From Linnemannia hyalina (lineage: Eukaryota; Mortierellomycota; Mortierellomycetes; Mortierellales; Mortierellaceae): 64,000 nucleotides of DNA. The stretch lies in assembly GCA_019671135.1 (NCBI GenBank), contig JAHRHY010000005.1, forward strand, positions 2,776,001 to 2,840,000. The letters run 5' to 3'. The notes beneath the pieces are model-generated. The model was given only the letters and a program-made list of their open reading frames with translations. It searched no databases and was not told where the DNA came from. Of this stretch, positions 34,164 to 43,830 are shown in pieces. The position numbers and the translations under genes are program-made. Positions within the stretch are counted from its first letter, which is position 1. Every line of letters starts with the position of its first letter.

Positions 34164-34310
34164 ATCCCCTCCCATGGGAAAGGCTGAAAGCCGTCTGCTT
34201 AAAAACGCATATATGCTCTGCTCGTTTGTGTCTAAGAATCACTTGGACTCTGTGCATTATTTTACTGTTCTGCCAGGAAAAAATCTGAATAAAAACCTTG
34301 CAGACAGGTT

Positions 34311-34440
34311 GAGGATCAACAATCCTCACATGACATTAATTGTTCACTCAAGGCAAAAAATCGTTTAAAAATCCTTGCGAGGGGAAAACCCAAGAGGGAA
34401 AACCTCGAACGTGATTGTAGGGGAAGCGGAAAAACCCCTA
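34311..34440 (-). repeat. Hairpin array in the Gypsy-B 3' UTR
   Basis: Short inverted repeats: GAGGAT-CAACA-ATCCTC (34311-34327), CAAGG...CCTTG (34349-34377), GAGG-GAAAA-CCTC (34394-34406) and TAGGGG...CCCCTA (34418-34440). Same style as the array in Gypsy-C (10020-10411). Confidence 0.7.
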
Positions 34441-34474
34441 CTGCATTATTCATCGGATGCACTGATGATGCATG

Positions 34475-37400
34475 CTAATGACGATCAGGCATACGCCCGC
34501 GAATCGTCCTAAGCTCAATACTCATCTTCTCGCCATTAGCATTATTTCTTCGCAGTCGTTTAGACCTGCGTCGATCGACCAATTGATCTTCTTCTTCGTC
34601 GGGGTTTGCACGCTTGCATGTACCCTTATTAAGAGCATCACCATTGGATATGTTCTTTGATGTTTTAGTAGCACCTTTACGTTGCGATGGATTGAGCTCC
34701 TGCTCTTGACCCTTAGTCCCGAGAGTCGCGGCCGTTTGACGAGGCTGCGTTAGAGATTGCGATCCTGGTAGGTTTTTAGTCTTCCAGTAGTCTGTGATAC
34801 ACTTTCTCTCAATAAAATTCTCTTGAGGCTCCCAGGTTTCCTCTTTGTACCCTTTCCATTTTACGCGGTATTCCATCCCCCCCCTAGGTCCATGCCTGTG
34901 GTTGAGAACTTTTTCTACTACGTATGTGTCAGTTGCTTCAAAATCGTCGAGCACAAGCTTTAGCTGCGACGGCGCAAATTTACGACCTAACTCTTCTCCT
35001 GTGGCATCCTTCAACACATAGGATCCACCAGTTGTTCGTCTGACTACAATATAAGGGCCTTCATACCTAGGCGAAAGCTTGTCGCCCAAGATCGGGTCCA
35101 AAGACATAACCTTTGCTCCATCAGGGAATTCACTGTGCAGTACTGTTCTATTGAAACGCTCAATCATTCGACGTTGAGTTTCACGGGTCTTAGTGTCAAT
35201 CGCTGGAAAGACGGTCTTGGTCATGTACTCAAGCCGCTTTAAGAGCTCCTCCTGGGATGATAACTTCTCTGTCGTGTCCGAAAAATTGCTAATACCATTA
35301 TAACGCCGCGCAAAAAACAAAGAAAATGGGGACGAATTGTGTAGAGCCACAATTCTGGTGTTCATAGCTAGCTGTGCCATAGGAACATGTTTCGCCCATG
35401 CTTGTTTATGGTCTTGAACCTCTTTGCGAATGATAGTGCATGCTGTTTTCACATGATTTTCGGCGACTCCGTTTCCGCGAGGGTGATAAGGGGTGAGTAA
35501 CCTATGTTGCACTCCCATAGTGGTAGTCATCACTTGCACCGCCTCGTTAACGAATTCTCTGCCATTGTCAGATTGGAGGATACGTGGAAAACCAATAGTG
35601 GTGAAGATTTTGAACAAAACTTTTGCAATGGTCATCCCCTTCTTGTCAGGTATGGGTTCCAAGAAGACGAACCTTGTACAAACATCAACCAAAATGAGTA
35701 GGAATAGGTTTCCATCGCTCTCCACAGGGAATGGACCGGTCAAATCAACCGCCATATGTTCACCTGGTAACTGAGCATGAATGGCCGTCAGAGGGTGGTA
35801 TCCCTTGCGTGCGATGTTGACTCGCTGGCATTCTTGGCAACGCTGAACATACTCCAAGCAATCCTTGGCCAGATTAGGCCACGTCTTTTGCAACGAATGA
35901 ATATGCTTGACCATGGCATTGGTCCCAATGTGACCAAGCGCATGTGCGTCGACTAACACTCCTCTTCTCTCTGAGACAGCTACCGTCACACGTTGAGTGT
36001 CGGCGTCCTGGATTAAGTGAACATAACCATATATTTTGCTCGGAGCAGATCCTTGAATGCGGGCTGTCCACAACTCTTGAGGAAACTGGCGAGACAAAGC
36101 GTCTGGTAAAACGTTCAGAACGCCAGGTCGATAAACAACCTTAAACGTGTAATCCAAAATAGTCTCCTGCCATGCGGTAAGCATCGAGTTCATATCCTTC
36201 TGCGTATGCATAAAAGTAAGAGCGCGATGATCCGTGAAAAGCGTAAAGTGACGGCCCCACAAATAGTAATGCAACTTCTTCAGTGCAAACACAATTGCCA
36301 ATAACTCCTTCTGAGTTGTACTATAGCGTCGTTCACTGGGTTGCAATGAGCGCGCAACAAAAGAAATATATCTAATGTTTTTGGGATTCGCCTCGCCTTC
36401 CGGCAGCTGATATAAAATTGCTCCAATTCCAACGTTAGATGCATCTGTAGCAACATATAACGGCAAATTGAAATCCACCCAGCAAATTATGGGCGATAAG
36501 ACCAACAAATTCTTTAGTGCCTCAAAGCTCTTCAACTGAGCAGCATTCAACGTAAATGGACCCACCACATTACGCATAGCATCTAGCGGAGCGCTAATGG
36601 TAGCTATAATGGGTACGTGATCGCGGAAAAAATTAAAAGTCCCCATATAAGATTGAACCTGCTTACCCGTAGTTGGGGGTTTCCAATCATTGATATTCAC
36701 CAATTTATTGGGATCAATTCTTTTTCCATCAAGATCCACAATGAAGCCCAGCAACGCCACCTGCGTACTGTAGAACTTGCACTTGTCAAGGTTAATAATA
36801 AGCTTGGCATCAGTTAGCCGTTTAACCAACTCTATCATCTGAATCGCATGATCGCTTCTGTTCTTTGATGCGAGAAGAATGTCATCGATAAAATTTCTGA
36901 CAAATTTCAAATCCCCAAGCATTCGGCTCATGCCACGCTGAAACAAACTGGACAAGGGCTTCAATCCAAAAGGAGCCTTCTTGAACATATATTGAATCCC
37001 GTTATGCATAAATGCCGTCAACGGCTGATCTTCTTCATGGATTGGTAATCGATGATACGCCTGCTTTAGGTCCACAGTCGAGAACACTGCATTGCCTCCA
37101 GCAAATTGCATGATGTCTGATATAAGTGGTACCGGAAAATTATCATCGGGTAGGTGCGCGTTTAAGGGCCGCGGATCCAAGCACACTCGGTAGAGAGTCT
37201 TGTTTCCGTTAGCATCTTTCTTAGCCGCTAGCGTTAATGTGTTGTTGTGTGCATTACCTGCAGGTGCTAATGTAATTACATCATCCTTCAGCCAATTCTG
37301 GATTGCTTCATCAAGAACCGGCATTTGCGATGCAGCAAATACTTTAGGTCTGCGGTAGAGGATAACGTCATCAGGGACTGGCAAATACACCTTCATTTCA

Positions 37401-40081
37401 GGTATAGTACAATGACTTGTATTTGGAATCTTGGCGTTTAACCTCAGCGACTCTTCTATACTCTTCATGAACGCGTCCTTTTCCGCAATAAATTCCTGCG
37501 TCTTTTCTCGTTCTGGAATCGTGAGAGGTATCAGCGTGGGCTTTTCGTCTTCAACTGGCGCTGGCATCCGTCCAGACGACTCATCTGCATCGGGTAGTCC
37601 AACGATATTGAATCCATAGCGGTGAAAGAGATCCATGCCAATGGTAACTGCATGACTCTGTTCAATAACCTCATATGGCGCGCTAAGCACATTCTGTCCA
37701 CAGACAATCTCTACGTTTTCCGTTTCTCCAACGCGTTTAATGACAGACGAGTCAGCTAATTCAATGTATCCTTCCATTGGTTTAACCGGAATAGAATACT
37801 TTTTGACTACAGCTGCACTAATAAATGAATGTGTGGCACCAGTATCAATGAGTGCAAGATGTCGCTCTTGATTAAGATAAACAGGAACAAACAGTCGATT
37901 ATCCGGCTGATGTTTTCGTTTACTTGAACCATAGTGCTTGTGTACTAACTCAAAGTCCTTCTCTCCAAAGGAGAATAATGGGTAACCATCACATGCGTCT
38001 GACACTGGGTTATCACTAATTGAAAATCTTTCGAAGGCCCTTAGGTACTCGTCGTCTACTACATCCTCGATGTTGTACTCGGCCGGTGCATTATCTCTTC
38101 CTTCTTTAACAATGCCCATAGCTCCATACTTCACCTTTGCTTGGTCGACAGCCACTTTAGCATCACCGCTACCTTCCCCCCCGTCGAGAGGATGCATCGG
38201 CAATGGACCTACATGAACTCTCATACCCAAACCGGATTCACCACGCAGTTTGCTCTTCAATTCGATTTTCGCAATACCCTTTGCATTCTTCTTTTTCTTC
38301 TTTCTCTTCTTCACTGTTTCACTCCGTGGGTTGATGTCACTGACATTCTTCTCGTCAGTTGTTGTTTCATTCACTATGACTACTTCTGTTAAACTGTGCG
38401 ACTGCTCCTCCAGTTCATGTACATCAGTTTGTTGCATCTCACTGCTTGTTTCCACCTGTTTGGAATGCAGAATGAAAGACGCGTCGTTAGTCATGCGGTC
38501 ATGTTCGACTTCGGTGACGTCACCATTTTCGTTACTCATCTCAACGACATCTTGGTCGACAACAGACATCTCACCACCATCTACTTCAACTTTTTCTTCA
38601 GATGCATCATCATACTCAACAGTGTGGTTTAGCTTACCATTGCTGTTTCCTCTGCCAGGATAAGGATGGTGTCCACGGTTGAAGTTCCTCTTGTAACCTC
38701 CACGACCATGACTGCCTCCTCGACCTCTAGGCGCACCAGAACCACTACCATTACCGAAGGCGCCACGTTGACCGCCGAATCCAGCATTCCCCTTCTGGAC
38801 CGAACTGTCACCCGCTGTAGGAACTTGGTTGATGCTACCACCAGTAGTCCCCCCGACACGCGTTCCACTTGTCGTCGCAAGCGTTGCTGCTGCCGCTGCC
38901 CTCTTCTGCTGGTTGATGAGCTTATCCTTTAAACTCTGGGCCTGCCTCGCTGCTTCGTTATCTGCAGCCCCGGTCAATCGTCTCCTCTCCAAAATAACCG
39001 GTGCCCACTCATCACTGTCTGCGGGTCCCTGCATATGCTGCAAACTGTCCATATAAGACTCGAAGGTTGTTTCATCAGGTGCCACACCCAGCATCCCCTC
39101 AAGGACCGCAATGCGCTTCTGTAACAAGATCATCGTAAGAACGCTCGGGTCGACCGCTCTCTGCAGCAAGAATAACAAATCAGCGAACTTGGGTAAGTCC
39201 TTGACTTGGTACACATCCATCAACCTCTTCATCCGATGGTAGTACTGCTTGTACGATTCACCTCGTTCTAACCCCATCTTGATCACCTTCTCAACCTCAT
39301 CTGTTCTCTCAGTCTGCGTCATAGCACTCTCCACAAACACTTTCTCGCATCTCGCCCACGGCCACTTTCCTTCAGGGTCACGACTCAAGACTGCATTCAT
39401 GGCATCAGACGCTTTGCGATCCATATTCGCCAAGCACAACAACCTTGAACATCTCTCATCGAACCCGCCCGTCGTGAACTTTGTTACTCCTATTCTATGG
39501 AATTCGTACAGGAACTCTCGGACGTTGGTAATCAAGGGACCGTGGATCTTGATGTCAAGAACAGGAAGCAGATGAGCCTCGACCAACCGATGGTAACGCG
39601 GAAACTCATTCGACAACTTGATCTCGTCAATCTTTCCACCCTTCTTAACCCCCAACTCCTCATTCTCCTCTCTGGTCACAACACTAGAGAATGCCGTCCT
39701 CCCCATGGACCTCTCAGCACTCTCTAGGTCATCCAGCATGACATTCCACTCGTTCATCGCGGTCTTGGCCTCAGCGATCTGACGTGTTAGTTCCGCCAAC
39801 TTTGGTCGCTCCTGGTCGCCCTCCTCTTGGCTCAACCCTTGGATGCGCGCGGCTAACTGCATCTTCTGTCTCGTCAACGTCGCCAGTTGCATCGAATACT
39901 CCTTCATCTTTCCTCTGGCTGCATGGGCATCCATAAAGTCAGAGCCAACAGTCTCCTGCATGTCAACATCAACGTCCATGCCTGCTCCCTCATCTCGTCC
40001 CGACGTCAAGGTAAGTGCATCTAACGCACCAACAACCTTATTGCCAACGTCCTCGTTCTTCTTTGCCGTATTCGCTGCCAT
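34475..40081 (-). CDS. gag-pol: Gypsy-B Gag-Pol polyprotein (1868 aa, intact)
   Basis: Starts at 40081. In order: gag with a coiled-coil-like N-terminus; an RG-rich segment (GAPRGRGGSHGRGGYKRN, about residues 450-480) in the place where a CCHC zinc knuckle is usual; a charged linker with a Lys-rich stretch (KKRKKKKKNAKG, about residue 600); protease DTGATHS (about 745); RT with FIDD box (about 1064); RNase H (VATDASNVGIGAILY, about 1210); integrase zinc finger and DDE core (VDLTGPF about 1445, SDNGREF about 1507, VAENH about 1540); GPF-type block (RYEGPYIVV); chromodomain (YVVEKVLNHRHG, YRVKWKGY, TWEPQENF, about 1725). Gag and pol are one frame, so no frameshift is needed. All catalytic residues I can identify are present. 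Confidence 0.93.
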   Translation of the reverse strand: MAANTAKKNEDVGNKVVGALDALTLTSGRDEGAGMDVDVDMQETVGSDFMDAHAARGKMKEYSMQLATLTRQKMQLAARIQGLSQEEGDQERPKLAELTRQIAEAKTAMNEWNVMLDDLESAERSMGRTAFSSVVTREENEELGVKKGGKIDEIKLSNEFPRYHRLVEAHLLPVLDIKIHGPLITNVREFLYEFHRIGVTKFTTGGFDERCSRLLCLANMDRKASDAMNAVLSRDPEGKWPWARCEKVFVESAMTQTERTDEVEKVIKMGLERGESYKQYYHRMKRLMDVYQVKDLPKFADLLFLLQRAVDPSVLTMILLQKRIAVLEGMLGVAPDETTFESYMDSLQHMQGPADSDEWAPVILERRRLTGAADNEAARQAQSLKDKLINQQKRAAAAATLATTSGTRVGGTTGGSINQVPTAGDSSVQKGNAGFGGQRGAFGNGSGSGAPRGRGGSHGRGGYKRNFNRGHHPYPGRGNSNGKLNHTVEYDDASEEKVEVDGGEMSVVDQDVVEMSNENGDVTEVEHDRMTNDASFILHSKQVETSSEMQQTDVHELEEQSHSLTEVVIVNETTTDEKNVSDINPRSETVKKRKKKKKNAKGIAKIELKSKLRGESGLGMRVHVGPLPMHPLDGGEGSGDAKVAVDQAKVKYGAMGIVKEGRDNAPAEYNIEDVVDDEYLRAFERFSISDNPVSDACDGYPLFSFGEKDFELVHKHYGSSKRKHQPDNRLFVPVYLNQERHLALIDTGATHSFISAAVVKKYSIPVKPMEGYIELADSSVIKRVGETENVEIVCGQNVLSAPYEVIEQSHAVTIGMDLFHRYGFNIVGLPDADESSGRMPAPVEDEKPTLIPLTIPEREKTQEFIAEKDAFMKSIEESLRLNAKIPNTSHCTIPEMKVYLPVPDDVILYRRPKVFAASQMPVLDEAIQNWLKDDVITLAPAGNAHNNTLTLAAKKDANGNKTLYRVCLDPRPLNAHLPDDNFPVPLISDIMQFAGGNAVFSTVDLKQAYHRLPIHEEDQPLTAFMHNGIQYMFKKAPFGLKPLSSLFQRGMSRMLGDLKFVRNFIDDILLASKNRSDHAIQMIELVKRLTDAKLIINLDKCKFYSTQVALLGFIVDLDGKRIDPNKLVNINDWKPPTTGKQVQSYMGTFNFFRDHVPIIATISAPLDAMRNVVGPFTLNAAQLKSFEALKNLLVLSPIICWVDFNLPLYVATDASNVGIGAILYQLPEGEANPKNIRYISFVARSLQPSERRYSTTQKELLAIVFALKKLHYYLWGRHFTLFTDHRALTFMHTQKDMNSMLTAWQETILDYTFKVVYRPGVLNVLPDALSRQFPQELWTARIQGSAPSKIYGYVHLIQDADTQRVTVAVSERRGVLVDAHALGHIGTNAMVKHIHSLQKTWPNLAKDCLEYVQRCQECQRVNIARKGYHPLTAIHAQLPGEHMAVDLTGPFPVESDGNLFLLILVDVCTRFVFLEPIPDKKGMTIAKVLFKIFTTIGFPRILQSDNGREFVNEAVQVMTTTMGVQHRLLTPYHPRGNGVAENHVKTACTIIRKEVQDHKQAWAKHVPMAQLAMNTRIVALHNSSPFSLFFARRYNGISNFSDTTEKLSSQEELLKRLEYMTKTVFPAIDTKTRETQRRMIERFNRTVLHSEFPDGAKVMSLDPILGDKLSPRYEGPYIVVRRTTGGSYVLKDATGEELGRKFAPSQLKLVLDDFEATDTYVVEKVLNHRHGPRGGMEYRVKWKGYKEETWEPQENFIERKCITDYWKTKNLPGSQSLTQPRQTAATLGTKGQEQELNPSQRKGATKTSKNISNGDALNKGTCKRANPDEEEDQLVDRRRSKRLRRNNANGEKMSIELRTIRGRMPDRH

Positions 40082-40844
40082 TCTCTATGACCCAATTAAA
40101 GGAAAAGAAAACAAACAGACAAGCAGAATAAACAGAAAACGAAATGAGCTTTTGAAAACTGATGATCAACCAGACTGCACCCCAGAAAAAATAATACTGT
40201 TACTACTAACGTCAACTTCCAGTACTTTTTTGCTCAGTGATCCACTTGATTCAAAATAAAAATAAAAAACAACACCCAGAAAAAACTAAAAGTTTTCTGA
40301 TGCAAATGAATTCGGATGAGGGCACACCTAAATGCCAACAAAGACGAATCCCGCGTTTATTTGAACAAGAATGTCCTTGATCAAAACTAACGGTGAGTTT
40401 TCTAATGAATCTCTGCTACCGTGTTATATGAAGACCTCAAATGACCACACAGATGTATGATCGCACTTGAAAGCTCCAACACAAAAAGGTAGAATAGTAA
40501 CCAAATAATAACAACGAAAGTAACCGCCTGTTACACTTCGTATTAATGATCAGTCTCTGCTGTAACCTTGTCACTAGTGACCAGATGCACGCACGAAATG
40601 ACCACAAATAAAAGAAAAGGATCCTGTCCTTGTTGGATTATCCTGAAAATAGAGAAAAATCCTGACAGTAAAGGTCCTGTTCTGTAATGATCCGTAAATG
40701 CTCCCGTTACGTCCTGAATCGCTCCTGTAGATTGATGGAGTGTTCCTCGTAATGGGTTGAATGAATAAATAAATGAGTGGATGGATCCTGTCAATCGTTG
40801 GACGGATTCTGATCCCGATCCGTGTTGTATTTATCAAAAAAAAA
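40082..40844 (-). other. Gypsy-B leader (5' UTR)
   Basis: About 760 nt between the 5' LTR and the gag ATG. It starts with a T-rich run followed by GATAAATACAACAC. No standard tRNA primer site recognised. Matches 22307-23068. Confidence 0.7.
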
Positions 40845-41013
40845 TGAAAATTTTTACGCTAGTCACGCACAATCGAATTGATAAGACAAGAGAGGGATCT
40901 TTGTTAACAGCCCAGACACCTCCATTTATGTCGGTGTCTGGTCATATGACTAAATTACTGTCTCTAGCCTAATTACATTAGCTGACACCCCCGAGACAGG
41001 CAAATATGCGACA
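40845..41013 (-). repeat. Gypsy-B 5' LTR
   Basis: Identical to 33995-34163 by eye across all 169 bp. Confidence 0.95.
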
Positions 41014-42467
41014 ACAACCATTAAGGGCGCTAATTGTGGTAGTGTAGCCAAAATTGGTCAAACATACTGTGGGCGTCATCAAGATCAAGATAGAGGTCAT
41101 ATAAAACGTGGTAACAAGAATGCACCTGTCGTTACGCGTCCCAAGTCTTCCAAGGCTTTAAAGAAGACACATACTTCTAAGTTTGTATCATCTGATGACG
41201 ATATGACTTCCGAGGATGAAGAGCCGTCCGACGATGATGATGAAGAAGATAAAATTGCCGTCTCCTTTCCGTTGAGTCCAAAGGTAGTTGACATAACGTC
41301 CAAGAAAAATGTACCACTCGCTAATACAGGCATATGGATGCGTTATGCAACTAATCCAGCTTTTCTGTATGCAAAGAACTTTACTGTAAATGGCAAGTAC
41401 ATTATTAAGCTGAAGGAAAAGGACCTCTACATTGTATTGTGTCCACCTGAGCTCATGGGGAAAAATCTTCCTGTACCGGAAATATCTGACAAAGAGGTAC
41501 GTATATTGCAAAAGATGGGACTCCAAGAGGCAACTCCTGCAGATGTAGAAAAAATAGAAGAGTCTTCTGCTGATGAGAATTCTGAGGATGATACAGATGA
41601 TGGTGATACGTCTGATGATGCTGGCTCTGACGATGATTCCCCTGATGATAAAGACTCTGATGATGGCAAGTCCAATAACAGACCTGATGTAGAATCTGGA
41701 GATGATACCTCTAAGGATAACCCTGATGAAAAACTATCTCATAAAAAGTCATCTAAGGATGATGAGAAGAAGACTTCTCGAAAGAAAAGGCATTCAGAGA
41801 TGCCCAAAAATGCAGAGCCATCTTCTAATGTAGACGTTTCTAAGGATGGAAAAGATGAACATACATTTGCACTGGCCACAACGGTGCATAACATTAGATC
41901 AGAGAAAGACATAGCACGTGCGAAGGACAGAGGATGGATGATTCATCCTAATAACGACATGCTTGAGTATGCAACTAAGTTTACGATGAATGGCAAGTAC
42001 ATTGTCAGGCTATCTGGAAAGAATACATACGTTGGCCTGTTTACGCTTGATGCTCTGCGCGGTGTCGGTGATGTTCCAGAGTTGGATATCTTGGAACGCT
42101 CCATGCTTAGCAAGATGAAACTTCAACCATTGTCTGATGAAGAGAGAAAGACGCTTTTCAACGAGGAGATCGAAGTAGAAGAAGAAGTACCAGTAGAAGG
42201 ACCAACAGATAAATCCAAGGTGATATGGAAAAAACTTAACAAGTACTTGGAATATTCCGAGAATGTACTTGTAAATGGAATGCACATTCTCAAGATGCGC
42301 AAAAAAGACACTGTAATCGGCTTGATGACTGATGACCATATTGCTGCAGAGAATGTAGAGTGTCATTCTCTTAGCCAGAAGGAAAAAGAGAAGTTGTTTG
42401 CTATGGGATTTAAACCGCATGAGCATAAGCAAAGCTTGCCACAGAAAGATGAGAGCACATGTGAGGA

Positions 42468-42668
42468 TGATAAAGATGCTGAGGGCGATAAAGATGCTGA
42501 GGGCGATAAAGATGCTGAGGATGACAAAGATGCGGTGGGTGATAAAGATGCTGAAGATGACAAAGATGCTGAGGGTGATAACGATGCTGAGGATGACAAA
42601 GATGCTGAGGGTGATAACGATGCTGAAGATGATAAAGATGCTGAGGATGATAAAGATGCTGAGGATGT
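42468..42668 (+). repeat. 15-bp minisatellite coding DKDAE[G/D]
   Basis: About 13 units of a GATAAAGATGCTGAG-like 15-mer inside the Cys/His gene, in frame. Repeated at 50825-51025 and 59176-59377; the third copy has a one-base insertion. Long minus-strand ORFs across it are by-products of the repeat. Confidence 0.9.
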
Positions 42669-43110
42669 TATGTGGAAAAGGTACCCTAAAGATAAAAGCT
42701 CCTCGGGTATAATCGTCATAGATAAAGACGAAATTAAATGGACAACATGTTCGTTTGACAAGAAGCATGAATATGCAACCAACTACCTTTTCGACGGATG
42801 TCATCTGCTCAAGAGGTACGAAGAGGACATTATTGTTGGACTGCTGTATAAGATACCTGCAAACGGTGACAGTAACTATAGTCGAGACAAATTTACCAAC
42901 AACAAACAAAAGCAGAAGTTAATTGCCATGGGGTTCACGATCGAGGAATTGCCTAAATTGTACTCTCCAGATGTAAAGTTTTGGTAGTTGTTGAGACAGA
43001 TGAAGAGTAGATATTTTAAAAACTATCCAATTGTCAACAGTTGGCATTTGTGGTTGTATATATAGCATGAACTTTTTAAAAATGTAACATGTCTTCGACA
43101 CTTCCACCTA

Positions 43111-43605
43111 GGAGGCCTTTCAAGTCCAAATTATCATATGGTGTTTGTTACATCTCTGCAGATCTTGACGATATCCACCGCGTCCATTAGAGGAGAGTGT
43201 ATGTATGATATCAACCATTTAAAACAACCACTGTAACATTCCTTGCGCGATTATCCTACTAAACACAACTACATTCTCCAAACAACAAAGTCTTCTTATT
43301 TTTCGCACACCAAACTCTTGAATATGTCCATCTACTATTAACCTGTAACCCTCACTGCAAGATTCGACAGAGTAGTTCTTGTATGTGATCATCTAAAGCA
43401 CTTGTATTCCCAACTGTATCTTTGTCGTGAAATACAGGGGAGAGATTACATTTTAAAAATTCTTGTGCTGTCTATTGCTATTTTATTCTGTGTTCTGTTG
43501 CCCACTATGAAGAGATATGCCAGTTATGGAAGTCAACACTCCGTTCCTTGGACTTTGGATATTTTTTATATGCCTTTTTATATCCTCTGCACATGAAGGG
43601 GCCGC
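43111..43605 (+). mobile_element. MITE copy G (495 bp, flanks do not match)
   Basis: Complete MITE. Left flank CTA (43108-43110) follows the Cys/His gene; right flank TAA (43606-43608) is a Tc1-like relic. No 3-bp duplication. Its inner sequence is mixed: subtype I to about 43290, then subtype II (CGCACACCAAACTC). Confidence 0.88.
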
Positions 43606-43608
43606 TAA

Positions 43609-43830
43609 GTGGCCTTAAATGAAATGGCGCACGAGATTCGTCCTCGTCTCCGTTGAGATCTTCCTAGGTCAGCCAGGATGGGGCTCAGGGATGTTTTCCT
43701 TTTCCTCGTTCCTGATCCTGACCGCTGATGAGACAGAGATCCGAAGGTTGCATGCAACTGCTCTGGTTGAATTTCCATGTCGAAGCTGTTCTACGGCAGT
43801 CTCTTTAATGGATCGTGCAAGAGGCTTCAT
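43609..43830 (-). pseudogene. Tc1/mariner-like transposase N-terminal relic
   Basis: Minus strand from an ATG at 43830. It has an HTH-type start (KPLARSIKETAVEQLRHGN, STRAVACNLRISVSSAVRIR) and an EKENIPEPHPG linker, then TGA where a GRP motif with Arg (CGA) is usual, then PRKISTETRTNL and a second stop. Only the first DNA-binding part is present; it stops at MITE G. The CGA-to-TGA change is a simple C-to-T transition. Confidence 0.6.

Larger units (their letters stand above)
33995..41013 (-). mobile_element. Complete Gypsy-B chromovirus (TSD ACAAC, identical LTRs)
   Basis: 7019-bp element on the minus strand. LTRs at 33995-34163 and 40845-41013 are 169 bp and I found no difference between them. 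Target duplication ACAAC is at 33990-33994 and 41014-41018. A polypurine tract (GGGAGGGGAT on the sense strand) abuts the 3' LTR. One open frame of 1868 codons has no lesion that I can see. Identical LTRs and an intact frame indicate recent insertion and possible activity. Confidence 0.95.
33741..42987 (+). pseudogene. Unfamiliar Cys/His and four-repeat acidic protein gene, split by Gypsy-B
   Basis: I do not recognise the family. Exon parts 33741-33994 and 41019-42987 join in frame at the Gypsy-B target site, giving 740 codons. The N-terminus has two Cys/His clusters: C-x3-C-x6-C-x10-C-x2-H (in YFCGAKCVKSKRKC and MHCYVH) and, straddling the insertion, C-x8-C-x10-C-x2-H ending TYCGRH. Then come an acidic Ser/Asp region (41200-41270) and four diverged repeats of about 65 residues, each with a core like NGKYIIKLKEKDLYIVL, NGKYIVRLSGKNTYVGL, NGMHILKMRKKDTVIGL and DGCHLLKRYEEDIIVGL, followed by a KxMGL/F ending. 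A 63-aa acidic insert follows repeat 1 and a DKDAE minisatellite lies between repeats 3 and 4. Two further 5'-truncated copies are at 49601 and 57955. The Cys/His pattern is reminiscent of proteins of large DNA viruses, but I cannot support that origin here. Confidence 0.75.

Noticed and set aside
42468..42668. Regular short repeats that could suggest a CRISPR array
   Set aside because: Contiguous 15-bp units without spacers, in frame in a protein gene of a eukaryote.
42010..42909. Long minus-strand ORF (about 300 codons, Ile/Phe/Ser-rich) and its copies at 50514-51266 and 58864-59478
   Set aside because: It is the mirror of the GAT/GCT minisatellite in the Cys/His gene; codon repeats keep the opposite strand open. 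It has no domain.
33741..42987. Origin of the Cys/His gene from a large DNA virus
   Set aside because: Only the spacing of a few Cys and His residues hints at it. No other viral gene is nearby and I cannot run a search, so I make no such call.
31108..43605. A composite transposon made of MITEs F and G with the transposase and Cys/His gene inside
   Set aside because: There is no target duplication outside the pair and each MITE is complete by itself; recombination between MITEs explains the layout more simply.
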